Shown: positions 37,468 to 47,292 of the stretch, piece by piece
Numbering within the stretch: the stretch's first letter is position 1
Layout of the letters: every line of letters begins with the position of its first letter
Assembly (NCBI GenBank): GCA_963682175.1
Contig: OY821789.1
Location: 3,348,001 to 3,412,000 of the forward strand
From: Triglochin maritima
Taxonomy: Eukaryota > Streptophyta > Magnoliopsida > Alismatales > Juncaginaceae
Direction: 5' to 3'
DNA length: 64,000 bases
Translations under genes and position numbers: made by a program
The notes under the pieces: generated by a model
The model's input: only the letters and a program-made list of their open reading frames with translations
Database searches by the model: none
What the model was told of the DNA's origin: nothing

Positions 37468-38646
37468 TGATGCATTGCATACATTGCATCATATGTCTTT
37501 CATTTAGATTACTTTTATATCAATAAATGCTACTAAGGTATGTGTTTAGTCGTATTTACAGAATACAGGGACCTGGATGCAAATTACCCACATTCCGAGC
37601 ATAAACGCGTGCAAAAGATTCATTTCTATCATAAAGACCGAGTTCAAGTTTATCGGGTTTCAAATAGAAATGCATCCAAGCATAAAAGCATTCAAGGAGC
37701 TAATTACAAAAAGGTCAAGGACTTAATTGCAAAATGCCAAGGACCTAATTGCAAAATAAAAGGACCAAGTTATTGTGTGGAGAAAGTCAAAAGAAAAATC
37801 AAATATAAATCTCCAACAATGGAAGGAATTAATCCGGAGCTCAAGACAATGGAAATAAATCATCCAGACGCGCAAATAAAGATCAAATCATGCCATAAAC
37901 GCACCGCAGAAATCCGGACCCGATCCCATCAACCTGGGCGGCGAATTAGCCGCACCTCCCATGCATTGTGCGGCGATTTCGCCGCACCAGGGGTGATCTG
38001 TGTGCCCTATTTTCGTCCAGTGTCGGGTCGACGCGTGTACTATCCTTTTATGTATTGGTATCCCCTGTATCGGCTATAAATAGCCCTGTAGGACGAATGT
38101 AACACATCTTTGAACCTTTGGTCTTGGATCATTAGTAATAAATTTCTGTTTTATTTTGTTTTGGTTCTCTTTTCTTCTAATGTCTCAAGGACCCCTTCTT
38201 CTTCCTCCCTCCATGAGTTTCTAACTCTTTCCGAAGGGTGGAGGTGACGGATTTAGGGTTAGAGAAGATGAATGAATGTTATTATTCTAAGTTCGTGATT
38301 AGTATTTTGATTACTTGAGTTTATGTTAAATCATTTATCTTGTAATGCTTCATAACTAAACATGATTTATTATAAGTTTCTAAGTTCTCTAATCTAAACC
38401 TTAAATCTAAACCTCCACCAAACGGAATTCTCTTCTTATTTCTTGTTTTAGTTCTAATTGCTTTTGTTTCGTACTTTAGATAATTAAATCAAAAAAATAC
38501 CAAAAACCCAACTTATTTCTTCTTCCCTTCTTCCCCTAATCGAAAATAACAAAAATAACGAAATCTCTCCCTCCTTGTGTTCGACCCGTACTTGCCACGT
38601 CTTCATAGACGCCGTGCACTTGCAGTATAAATTTAAATCTTCATCA
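37468..38646 (+). repeat. LTR 3 (3' outer)
   Basis: Same boundaries as LTRs 1 and 2 and most like LTR 1. Visible differences from LTR 1 include GGGACC for GAACC near the start, TAGCCC for TAACCC after the TATA box, and GCAG for GCGG near the end. The target duplication GTGCC follows immediately. Confidence 0.92.
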
Positions 38647-39164
38647 GTGCCCAGCCGAGGAAAACAACATAGCCGGCACAGCCTCGGCCCAACAATCATC
38701 ATCGCCGGCACAACCTCGGCGGCATCACCGACACAACATCGGTGGTCTATCACAACGTCCGGCACAGCATCAGACGTATCCAGACCGAAGTCTGCCAGGT
38801 CATTAGGCTCCTCGAGCCGCAAACACCAATCGCGCCGCTATAAAAGCAGGGCAGCGACCTCCGTAGCCCATGGGCCGGTAGTCACCTCACCCAACGCTAG
38901 TTGCGTGCCCGCACAAACATCAACACTGGGATCCGCGATCCCTCAGGCCTGCTATACTACAAAGTGCCCAATCAATCCATCTCAAGTCACGGTCCATACA
39001 TGGAGGTGACGCGTCCCGAACACCCACACTCTTCCCAACGGCGGTCCCTAGGCAAGCACGCATCACGCGCCCACCGTCACCTCCCGGCTCACGCACAAGG
39101 TGAGGACACGAGTTTCCGTGGACAAAGTTGGCGTTCAAAAAGGGAACCAGGAATTCTGTCCTGG

Positions 39165-39660
39165 GCCCAAACGGTCGACCGGAAGAGGTGATTCGGTCGA
39201 CCGGTTCCAGAAAGAAATCGGTCGACCGTATTCCTAAAACGGTCTACCGCTGCGCTCAAAACAGAACCCCCAACGGTCGAACAATGGTCTAAAATCGGTC
39301 GACCAAACGAGGTCAAAATTCGGAGTCTGGTCAACATCAAAAATCCAATCTATCGGTCGATCGACTCAGGGGTCCCGGTCGACCGAAATCCTACAGGGTC
39401 AACCTAGCATTCTACGTCATAAAACGGTCGAACGCAACCAACAATCGGTCGAACAAGCATGCCATAAAATCCAGTACACTTAAGTTCCGGTCGAACAAAA
39501 CAAGGACCGGTCGACCGACAACAGGCAGAAAAATCCCAACTCACCAGCAATAATGCACTACCGGTCGACCGCCACAAGGCATCGTTCGACCGGTGAAGGT
39601 TAAAGTCGGGCAAACAGTGCTAAAACGGTCGACCGCCCGAAGGATCCGGTCGACCGTTGG
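39165..39660. repeat. CGGTCGACCG palindrome cluster 2
   Basis: Within about 500 bp of the solo LTR's right part there are eight perfect CGGTCGACCG palindromes and roughly eight one- or two-base variants (GGTCGAAC, GGTCTACC, GGTCGATC, GTTCGACC). Spacing is irregular, so this is not a tandem satellite. Confidence 0.9.
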
Positions 39661-40163
39661 TCGTCTTCAACCTCGCGCCAGCCGAGGTTTTACGAAGAAA
39701 CGCGTCACCGGAGAGGTCTCCGACCTCCCCCGACTCGACCAACGCATCCCTCACATGAGGGTTAACAACAAACGACACTAAGGAGCGACATACCTCCACC
39801 AAGACGACGAACCGCCGGAGCTCCGCTCACGCACGTCGCCTCCTCCGGTCTCCCTCGCGCTAAGCCTCCGCACGAAAGTCTTCCTCGTCCGCCTCCTCCG
39901 CGATAGCTGCTCCCACCGTGCGCACCAGCAAGGAAAGGAAGAAGAAATGAGGAAGGAGAAGAAAAGGAGAAGAAAAGGAAGAAAACACGATTTATACACC
40001 CGTCTGCTACAGTGCCCGTCACCCTCACCATCACCCTACTCTCCTCAGGCCACTGTAGCCCGCCTATTCCCCATGCAAACCCAACTTCCCATGCAAAGTC
40101 AGCCCTAATCCTCCTCTAATCTCCATTAGCCCCTCTAACCTAGGTTTGGGTTCTCACACAGTT

Positions 40164-40767
40164 GATACAAATTTGACGACAGGTATGGATGTCACAATGT
40201 GGATTTTCATTTGTTGAACGTATGTCAGTACATAGATCATGCATAATTTCTCCAGAGTCCTGGAATATTTAGAAGTGAATTTGGATACAAATACATATGT
40301 GGATCTTTATTTTGAGGAAAAAATTGAAATTCAAATATTAAGCATTCATTTACAGTTGACTTCCCCATATGAGAGTGAGAGTTTTTTTTTCTTCCTTTCC
40401 ATACTTAGAGATCATATTAAGTCTTTTTTAATTCATTAATATTAATATTCTTTGACATATTAGACTTCTTTGGACATATCATACTAAATCCATACAAATA
40501 GGAAAAAATATATAAAATTCGCTGGACTCTCACAAAGTGATTAATGCTCATTGCTCAGTATATTGTAGCACTACATACAGAAAAGTGGATTCCTCCGATT
40601 GAGTTCAAACCTTCATGTACAGATGCCAAGAGGTGATGCCCTAAACAGATCTCATATCAAACTTCAACTCCCCACACAAATAAAACTCCTACATATCTAT
40701 ATTTTAGGTGCAGTACTACATAAGTATAACTAATTAACATATCTAAACTCCTGTTGGTTCTGTAACA
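40164..40767. other. Intergenic, includes 3' flank of the TOPLESS-like gene
   Basis: AT-rich sequence between the solo LTR and the stop codon of the - strand gene. The part adjoining 40768 should contain its 3' UTR. No other gene was seen. Confidence 0.45.
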
Positions 40768-43413
40768 TCATCCAGTGTAGTGTAGTGTTGTTCTGGTATC
40801 CAACATCAAGGCCACACCATTACTCAACCCCAAGGCGAGCCGGCTAATAAACTTTGGATGCATGGCCAGGATAACCGGATAAGGTGGTGCGTACCTGGAG
40901 CATTTGTAATAAAAAACACTACTAAAACCACACACAAAAACAAATTAAGTAAAACAAATTAACTTAATCGATCGAATACCCTATTGTAGTAGGCAATGCC
41001 AAAGCAATCTTTGTCCTCTGATGAAGAGACAAGGAATCGAACACGATCAGACTTCCATCCATACAAGTCACGAAAATAAACTTGCCGTCACACGTATATG
41101 CCGCGGCTGTGATTCGACCATTCTCTCGTCCACATGACCACTGCCATGCAGCCGTATGTACAAAATTAGCATCTATAAACGTTGGCACCTTAATTCTGAT
41201 AAAACTTAATCATACCTGTTTGATTGGAGTCAATGTTCGGGCTTCAAAAAGCACCACCCGCATCGAAACAACAGCGAGAAAACACGTCGTGCCGATCTTG
41301 AAGTGGAGTCTTATGTCTTCTTCCCAGGGATTCAGTGGAGCATGTAGGTTTCGTGCTTTCCTAGTAACCAATTTCCACACAAGAGTGGACCCTGCCGAAT
41401 ACTTCCACACTCCAAACTACAATCCAGTTGTGGTAATTAATATATATGTTACGTAATTAAGATGCTTAAAATAATTTACAAAGACATATTAATACGGACC
41501 TTGTGGTCTGATGTTACGGCCACAAGCAATGACAATCCTAGGGCGCCCTTGGAAAAGGCAATATCTGTTACTTTCTTTCCCATACACTTCGACATCATGT
41601 CTAAACTAAAGCTTTGCTGAGAGATTTGAATAATATCAATCGAAATTAATATTGGTCCACTTACTATTCTTGGATGTCCGATTAGTTACTACAACAAACA
41701 AATCAAAGAAACTTTTAAGAATATAACCTTTGCATTGGAGTTGAAGCTGTAGTGCATAACGCACGAGTCGTCCGTCCCTATGGCAAAATTGGCGTCATCG
41801 GTAGGATTAAATGCTATGGCAGTCACGGTGGATCCGGCCACTGAAACCGATCGCACAAGCTTCTCTTCCAGAAAAAGAATAAAAATCAAATTAACCAACG
41901 TTTTCTAATCAATACCAATTCATATATAGCCAAGTGGGGGTTAGTGCACCCGGAATCCGGGGAATCCGAGTGAAAGGAAATCAAATTCCAATTGACTCTG
42001 AAAATGAGGTTGTTTGTGCACTATGAGGTATCCATGTCTCGGATTCCTTCGGATTCCATGGTAAGTTTAAAATTTTCTTTGAGTTTTCTCAACGTTTGAC
42101 GTCGAAAAGCAACGAAAACCGTATTTTTTTGATTGACCGTCAATCTTTTGGTTTGCCAAAATGATTTTAACGGACGACCGAACACATTTCAGTCCACCGA
42201 AATTCCTAACTGGAATGACCATTAACGTTCGCTCAGAGAAATCACTGGAATTCTCATTCGGTCGACCAAAATTAATTCGGTCGCCCGTTTTTGGTATCCA
42301 AACTCATTCGAACTCATTTGTTCAAACATGCACAAACAACAAAATTTAGTCAAAGAAAAATTATTTTCCGTTCGACTTTATTTCTTCTGTTTTCCGGTTG
42401 ATTCCAGAAATCATTTTCCGGAACTTTCTTCTGCACACTAACAACCCCCAAGTCACTAAATTTTATATCTTTGAAGTTTGAAGAATGACATGTATCACAT
42501 AACTACTTCAAATTTAGAGTTGCATGATTCATATGTAGTAACAAAATAGATGTAATATATGTAAAACCACATTCATGTTGTATCTTATTTTCTAAACATA
42601 TATAACTATGAGAAATCGGAGAGATGAAATGTTAATAGTTTGTATCGAAGACTACTATTGGAATGTTAAGGTAAAGCAGAAGGTTTAGTTAAATATTCAA
42701 AGAAGAATGGTTTATTACCTCAAAGCTGGGGTACTTAAACAACGTCAATAAGCCTGTTGAACTGGTAAAAATATGTGAATCATTGCTTGTCATTGCTAAC
42801 AGCTTGACAGCCGAACGTGGGTTCACTGGGGTGGCCGGCCCGTTGAAGAACAATGGTGGAATGCGAATACTGGCCTAAATATTCAAGATAGAGAGATGAT
42901 GTAACATATTTAATTAGGTGTAAATTATAGATAAATGAAATTAACAGACAAAATATTTAGCTCCTTTTACAAGAATCAAGAACCATTCGAGAGTTATGAG
43001 TATGTGTATATATGGTCCCATTTGGTTCGACCGGTCGATAATTATTTCCCATGTATGCATGCACGTACCTGGACTATCTGGCCCATCTCATCCTCGCGCC
43101 ATTTCCATATCTTGTGGCCGTCTTGGGTCAATGCAATAATTACGTCACCATCGTTAGAGTACATCAATCTGTATAACTGCAAGATTTGATCTAATTATAA
43201 CCTAATAGAGTGCAATAAGAAGTTTAGGATCCTACCCAGAACTACTTATAACTTAAAAAAACTACTGGAAATCAATAACCTTACGTAACAATGAAAGAAA
43301 TTGGTGCATGTAATCCTACGTACCTTTGATGGACGTGCGGTACTATCTGGAAGCTTCAAGCCATGACAGATTTGTTCCAGAAACATGGGGTTAAGTAAAG
43401 AACGGGGAGCCAT
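40768..43413 (-). CDS. Short TOPLESS-like WD40 protein lacking LisH/CTLH domains (364 aa)
   Basis: Eight exons join in frame: 43413-43324, 43176-43069, 42874-42719, 41862-41728, 41616-41500, 41416-41216, 41140-40980, 40894-40768. All introns are GT-AG and all but the last are phase 0. The product matches the C-terminal WD40 repeats of plant TOPLESS/TPR co-repressors in order: LYRLMYSNDGDVIIAL with HKIWKWR, NFAIGTDDSCVMHYSF, KKVTDIAFSKGALGL, a VW-containing segment, IRLHFKIGTTCFLAVVSMRV, GRITAAAYTCDGKFIF, and a final AMHPKF with LALGLSNGVALML. Full TOPLESS proteins are about 1,100 aa. The N-terminal LisH, CTLH and EAR-binding region and the first WD40 propeller are missing. Homology continues a few codons above the first ATG (ISDLKPEL), so this is a derived 5' truncation. 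A TATA box and a 5' UTR exon precede it. Function is unknown. Confidence 0.82.
41936..42448. mobile_element. Short TIR element in a TOPLESS-like intron
   Basis: CAAGT flanks both sides (41931-41935 and 42449-42453). The ends read GGGGGTTAGTGCAC and, reverse-complemented at the right, GGGGTTGTTAGTGTGCA, an imperfect inverted repeat. The interior contains GGTCGACC and GGTCGCCC variants reminiscent of the palindrome clusters elsewhere. The superfamily is unclear. Confidence 0.5.
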
Positions 43414-43625
43414 TTCCTTTACCAATTCTGGTTTAAGATCACTAATCAATATCCTTGTTTAGATTTGAGGATATTGAAAGCAAAAGGAAAAGAATGGTTG
43501 TCTTTTGCTTCAAGATTTGAAAATGGGGAGGCAGGAATGTTTTGGTTACAATCCCGATATGATCTAAAGCAGTTTTCTTCAAAACAAAATTACATTCAAA
43601 AACAAGAAGTGGAAAGAATACTTAC

Positions 43626-43740
43626 TTGGAACAAGATGAATTGAGGAGAGCAGTTGAAATTAGAGGAAGAAACAAGAATGTATTATCTAAAACAGCCGAG
43701 AATATATGAGTTTAGATAGAGAGAGAGAGTGTGTGGTCAG
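43626..43740 (-). other. 5' UTR exon of the TOPLESS-like gene (inferred)
   Basis: Downstream of the TATA box on the - strand lies a CT-rich leader (a (CT)n run at about 43716-43733) with no ATG. It ends in a strong donor, GTAAGTATT, beginning at 43625. An acceptor at about 43460-43443 precedes the exon with the start codon. Confidence 0.55.
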
Positions 43741-43760
43741 AGAGACTTGGACGTGTAGTG

Positions 43761-43770
43761 TTTATATATT
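43761..43770 (-). promoter_or_regulatory. TATA box of the TOPLESS-like gene
   Basis: AATATATAAA on the - strand lies about 30 bp above a CT-rich presumed start region. It indicates that the truncated gene has its own promoter. Confidence 0.55.
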
Positions 43771-44369
43771 TGCCCGAATTTGTGATTTGTGAACGACAAT
43801 TTAGGTTCGGGATCCATCCGGGGTTTTTTTCACATTCTAAGCAAACCGAAGTCATGAGTACGTCATGAACTCAAACAGAAAATGGTCTTGGATTTCTACC
43901 TTTTATTTAAGTTTTAAAAGAAGATTTGCATAAACACCTTGTCTTCTCGACATAGCATCACATTTACTTCCACTAGTATCACCTCATCAATTAATATAGA
44001 AACATGCCAAATGTCCAAAAGTTTTTTGTGACACATTCTCCATAGACTCATAGCGGCCACTAATATAATCGCATTGTATTACAAACTTACACTTTATGCC
44101 TTAATATAATCACCTTAATTTTAGAATGAATTAATTGCAAGTGTGTTGAATGTCAATTGTGTATGCTTTGTATGTTTGTGCATGTATGGTTGAATGTTTG
44201 TGTTTGTGTTTGTGCATGTATGCTTGTTTGTTTGTGCTTGTATGTATATGTGGATGAAATTGTGAGTATTTGTGAACAAAATTATAGGTGAACGAATTTG
44301 GTGCAGTTGTATGTACACGAATACGATGACTAAAAACAAGTTTGCAGGATGCTGTTTTTTTGGTCCAGG
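43771..44369. other. Intergenic with a GT-rich simple-sequence tract
   Basis: About 44150-44260 is a degenerate (TGTTTG/TGTATG)n tract. No gene was seen. Confidence 0.5.
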
Positions 44370-44775
44370 TTTAGGAATAGACGACGGTTGTTTGTATTAG
44401 CCGACGTCTATTCCTCTTAAGAAAGGAATAGACGCCGGCTTTAGTTTGAATCTGACGTATAATCATTAGGAATGAACGTCGCATGTTAGTTCACCGACGT
44501 CTATCCCTAAAGAATATACGTCGTCTGTTACAGCACCGACGTCTATCCCTAAAGAATAGACGTCGGGTGTTGTATAGACCGACGTCTAGGCGTTAACAAA
44601 TAAACGTCGTCTTTTAAGTATAGTCGACGTATATTCTTTATGGATAGACGTCGGCTATCGTATAGCCGACGTCTATGTATAGACGACGCACACATAGACG
44701 TCGGATAGGGGAGTGCTTATATTCGACGTATATAGCCCCGTACATCCGACGTATATTCTCTTTTCTGTAGTAGTG
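44370..44775. mobile_element. Terminus of a CACTA (En/Spm) transposon
   Basis: The right edge ends TAGTG at 44775. Reverse-complemented it reads CACTACTACAGAAAAGAG, the terminal signature of plant CACTA elements. The adjacent 400 bp are packed with subterminal repeats in both orientations built on TAGACGTCGG / CCGACGTCTA. No transposase is present and no credible left terminus with matching subterminal repeats was found, so this is a truncated end. Confidence 0.85.
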
Positions 44776-45162
44776 TGAGTTTAGTATTTGATCCTTGGGT
44801 GTATGACATCATCTTCAGTGAACCATTCCAGGTATATTTTCGGACAATTGCTTAATGTAGATTACTTGAATATCTTTGAAAACCTGTGTATCATCAATTG
44901 CTTAAAATAGAGATTATTGATGTAAAATTCCCTCTCTCGTGTTATTTACTCGAGAGTTGACCTGTAAACAAGGTCAGCCTTGGTCCAGTATCTTTGACGG
45001 GTCATTAATGGTTGGTGGAAGCCCAGCCCATCAGGCATGTTAAATATTACCATGACAAATCATTTTTCTAGGAAAACTAATGACCGTAATTTTTTTATAT
45101 AATAATAAAAATAAAAAAATTTCGAAATTTAGGAAAAAAAAATTTTTTTTTCCAAAAGTACT

Positions 45163-45299
45163 CCGATCGCGGGTGTAACCCGCGATCCGTGGAGGCACGG
45201 ATCGCGGGTGTGACCCGCGATCCGTGCTCCACGGATCGCGGGTCACACCTGCGATCCGTGGAGCACGGATCGCGGGTCACACCCGCGATCCGTGTTCCC
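45163..45299. repeat. Hairpin array, left arm
   Basis: Four successive hairpins are built on CACGGATCGCGGGT, a 3-base loop (GTG or CAC) and ACCCGCGATCCGTG. The first has a shorter stem, and one unit has a single mismatch (CCTGCG). The array is GC-rich within a very AT-rich element. Confidence 0.9.
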
Positions 45300-46913
45300 G
45301 CCAAAATTTTTTTTTTTTTTTTTTGATTTTCGGTTTTTTTTTTGTTTTTTTTTTCTGTTTTTATTTTTTATTATAATTATTTGTAATCTTTTTTAAATCT
45401 TTTTTTTTCAAAATAAGTTTTCTAATTTATATTATTTTTCTAAATTTTTCAAAATTATTTTTAATTTTTCCAATAATCTACCTCCAAATCACGTCGATAA
45501 CCCGGCGTATTGAAATGTTAGGGTATTTTATACAATATAAAAACAAAATTTCTTAGTCAGAATAATAAATTATTTACAACTGAATATTAAACAAACCATA
45601 AAACTAATTAAAACAAAAAATTGGTAACGTTGTCAAAAATTCGTAGGGTGTACACACATTACAAACATTTTGGAGGTCGATACAGCAAAAAATTAAAAAC
45701 ACAATTAAAAAATTTAAAAAATTAATAACAATTACAAAACATATTTTGAAAGCAAATATGATAAAAAACATAGTTAAAACGATTTTAAAAAAATCAAAAC
45801 ATCAAAACAACTAAAATCCGGGACTTTTTTTATTTTCTTTTATTGTTTTTGTTTTTTTCGGTTTTCTGTTTGTTTTTATGTTTTGTTTTTTTACAAATCA
45901 TTTTAACTATGTTTTATATATATATATATTTGAAAATAAGTTTTGTAATTGTTATTAATTTTTAAAAAATTTTAATTGTGTTTTTAATTTTTTGCTGTAT
46001 CGACCTCCAAAATGTTTGTAATGTGTGTACACCCTACGAATTTTTGACAACGTTACCAATTTTTTGTTTTAATTAGTTTTATGGTTTGTTTAATATTCAG
46101 TTGTAAATAATTTATTATTTTAACTAAGAATTTTTTGTTTTTATATTGTATAAAATACCCTAACAATTCAATACACACCGAGTTATCGACGTGATTTGGA
46201 GGTCGTTTCTTGAAAAAATTAAAAACAAAATTAAAATTTTTTAATAAATAATATAAATTAGAAAACATATTTTGAAAAAAAAAAGATTTCAAAAAAGATT
46301 ACAAATAATTAAAAAAAAAACAGAAGAAAAAAAACTAAAACAGAAAACCGAAAAAAACAAAAACAATAAAAGAAAATAAAAAAAGTCCCGGATTTTAGTC
46401 GTAGTGTTTTGATGTTTTGATTTTTTTAAAATCGTTTTAACTATGTTTTTTATCATATTTGCTTTCAAAATATGTTTTGTAATTGTTATTAATTTTTTAA
46501 ATTTTTTAATTGTGTTTTTAATTTTTTGCTGTATCGACCTCCAAAATGTTTGTAATGTGTGTACACCCTACGAATTTTTGACAACGTTACCAATTTTTTG
46601 TTTTAATTAGTTTTATGGTTTGTTTAATTTTCAGTTGTAAATAATTTATTATTCTGACTAAGAAATTTTGTTTTTATATTGTATAAAATACCCTAACATT
46701 TCAATACGCCGGGTTATCGACGTGATTTGGAGGTAGATTATTGGAAAAATTAAAAATAATTTTGAAAAATTTAGAAAAATAATATAAATTAGAAAACTTA
46801 TTTTGAAAAAAAAAGATTTAAAAAAAGATTACAAATAATTATAATAAAAAATAAAAAAAACAAAAAAACAAAAAAAAAACCGAAAATCAAAAAAAAAAAA
46901 AATTTTTTTGGCG

Positions 46914-47050
46914 GGAACACGGATCGCGGGTGTGACCCGCGATCCGTGCTCCACGGATCGCAGGTGTGACCCGCGATCCGTGGAGCACGGATCGCGGGTC
47001 ACACCCGCGATCCGTGCCTCCACGGATCGCGGGTTACACCCGCGATCGGA
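46914..47050. repeat. Hairpin array, right arm
   Basis: Exact inverted copy of the left-arm array, including its single mismatch. The identical 69-codon open frames in the two arrays are a by-product of this. Confidence 0.9.
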
Positions 47051-47292
47051 GTACTTTTGGAAAAAAAAATTTTTTTTTCCTAAATTTCGAAATTTTTTTA
47101 TTTTTATTATTATATAAAAAAATTACGGACTAATGATAGGATTATAGGGCCATGAAAAATCATTTTCCTTTTCTTAAGGACGAACGACTGAAGAAAAATG
47201 GACAAATAAATGTTAGGATTTTCTTAAAATATTGGGACAAATAATGTGAATTTGAAAAATTGCTAGTTATTTACGGGAAACCATAGAAGAAG

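Larger units (their letters stand above)
26168..38646 (+). mobile_element. Athila-like non-autonomous retrotransposon with three LTRs
   Basis: Three LTRs of about 1.18 kb (26168-27345, 31367-32546, 37468-38646) alternate with two interiors. The 5-bp target duplication GTGCC flanks the outer LTRs exactly (26163-26167 and 38647-38651), with none at the middle LTR. Each interior begins with a primer site complementary to the tRNA-Asp 3' end and ends with a G-rich polypurine tract. Interior 1 (27346-31366) has one ORF, a Gag C-terminal remnant with an added domain. Interior 2 (32547-37467) has gag and protease but no reverse transcriptase, RNase H or integrase. The leaders and 3' regions of the two interiors are nearly identical. 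The element must depend on enzymes from an autonomous relative. Confidence 0.93.
25510..40158. mobile_element. Solo LTR (about 2.2 kb) interrupted by a nested retrotransposon
   Basis: The left part starts TGTAACATCCCGAAAC at 25510 and the right part ends GGTTCTCACA at 40158. CAGTT flanks both sides exactly (25505-25509 and 40159-40163). The inserted element occupies 26168-38646. Removing it and one copy of its target duplication leaves about 2165 bp with no internal domain, so this is a solo LTR from LTR-LTR recombination. The TGTAACATCCC start resembles LTRs of plant Ty3/gypsy chromovirus families, but the lineage is not proven. The right part carries CGGTCGACCG cluster 2. Confidence 0.85.
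45084..47128. mobile_element. Long fold-back element with 8-bp target duplication
   Basis: ACTAATGA flanks the element exactly (45076-45083 and 47129-47136). The two ends start CCGTAATTTTTTTATATAAT and are reverse complements over nearly 800 bp (about 45084-45875 and 46325-47128), differing mainly in homopolymer lengths. Each arm carries a block of four GC-rich hairpins near its tip. The spacer (about 45876-46324) is a diverged extra copy of the AT-rich part of the right arm. No coding capacity is evident. The 8-bp duplication suggests mobilisation by a hAT-type transposase. Confidence 0.88.

Noticed and set aside
38484..39802. Several ORFs on both strands
   Set aside because: They fall within LTR 3 and the solo LTR, are GC-driven open frames and match no domain.
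40569..44775. Possible complete CACTA element enclosing the TOPLESS-like gene, using CACTACATACAGAAAAG at 40569 as left end
   Set aside because: The left sequence resembles the terminus but lacks subterminal GACGTC repeats, and the 3-bp flanks (TAG and TGA) do not match. Gene capture would be notable, but the evidence is too weak.
45040..45304. Identical 69-codon ORFs at the two ends of the fold-back element
   Set aside because: They translate the GC-rich hairpin arrays; the identity follows from the inverted repeat.
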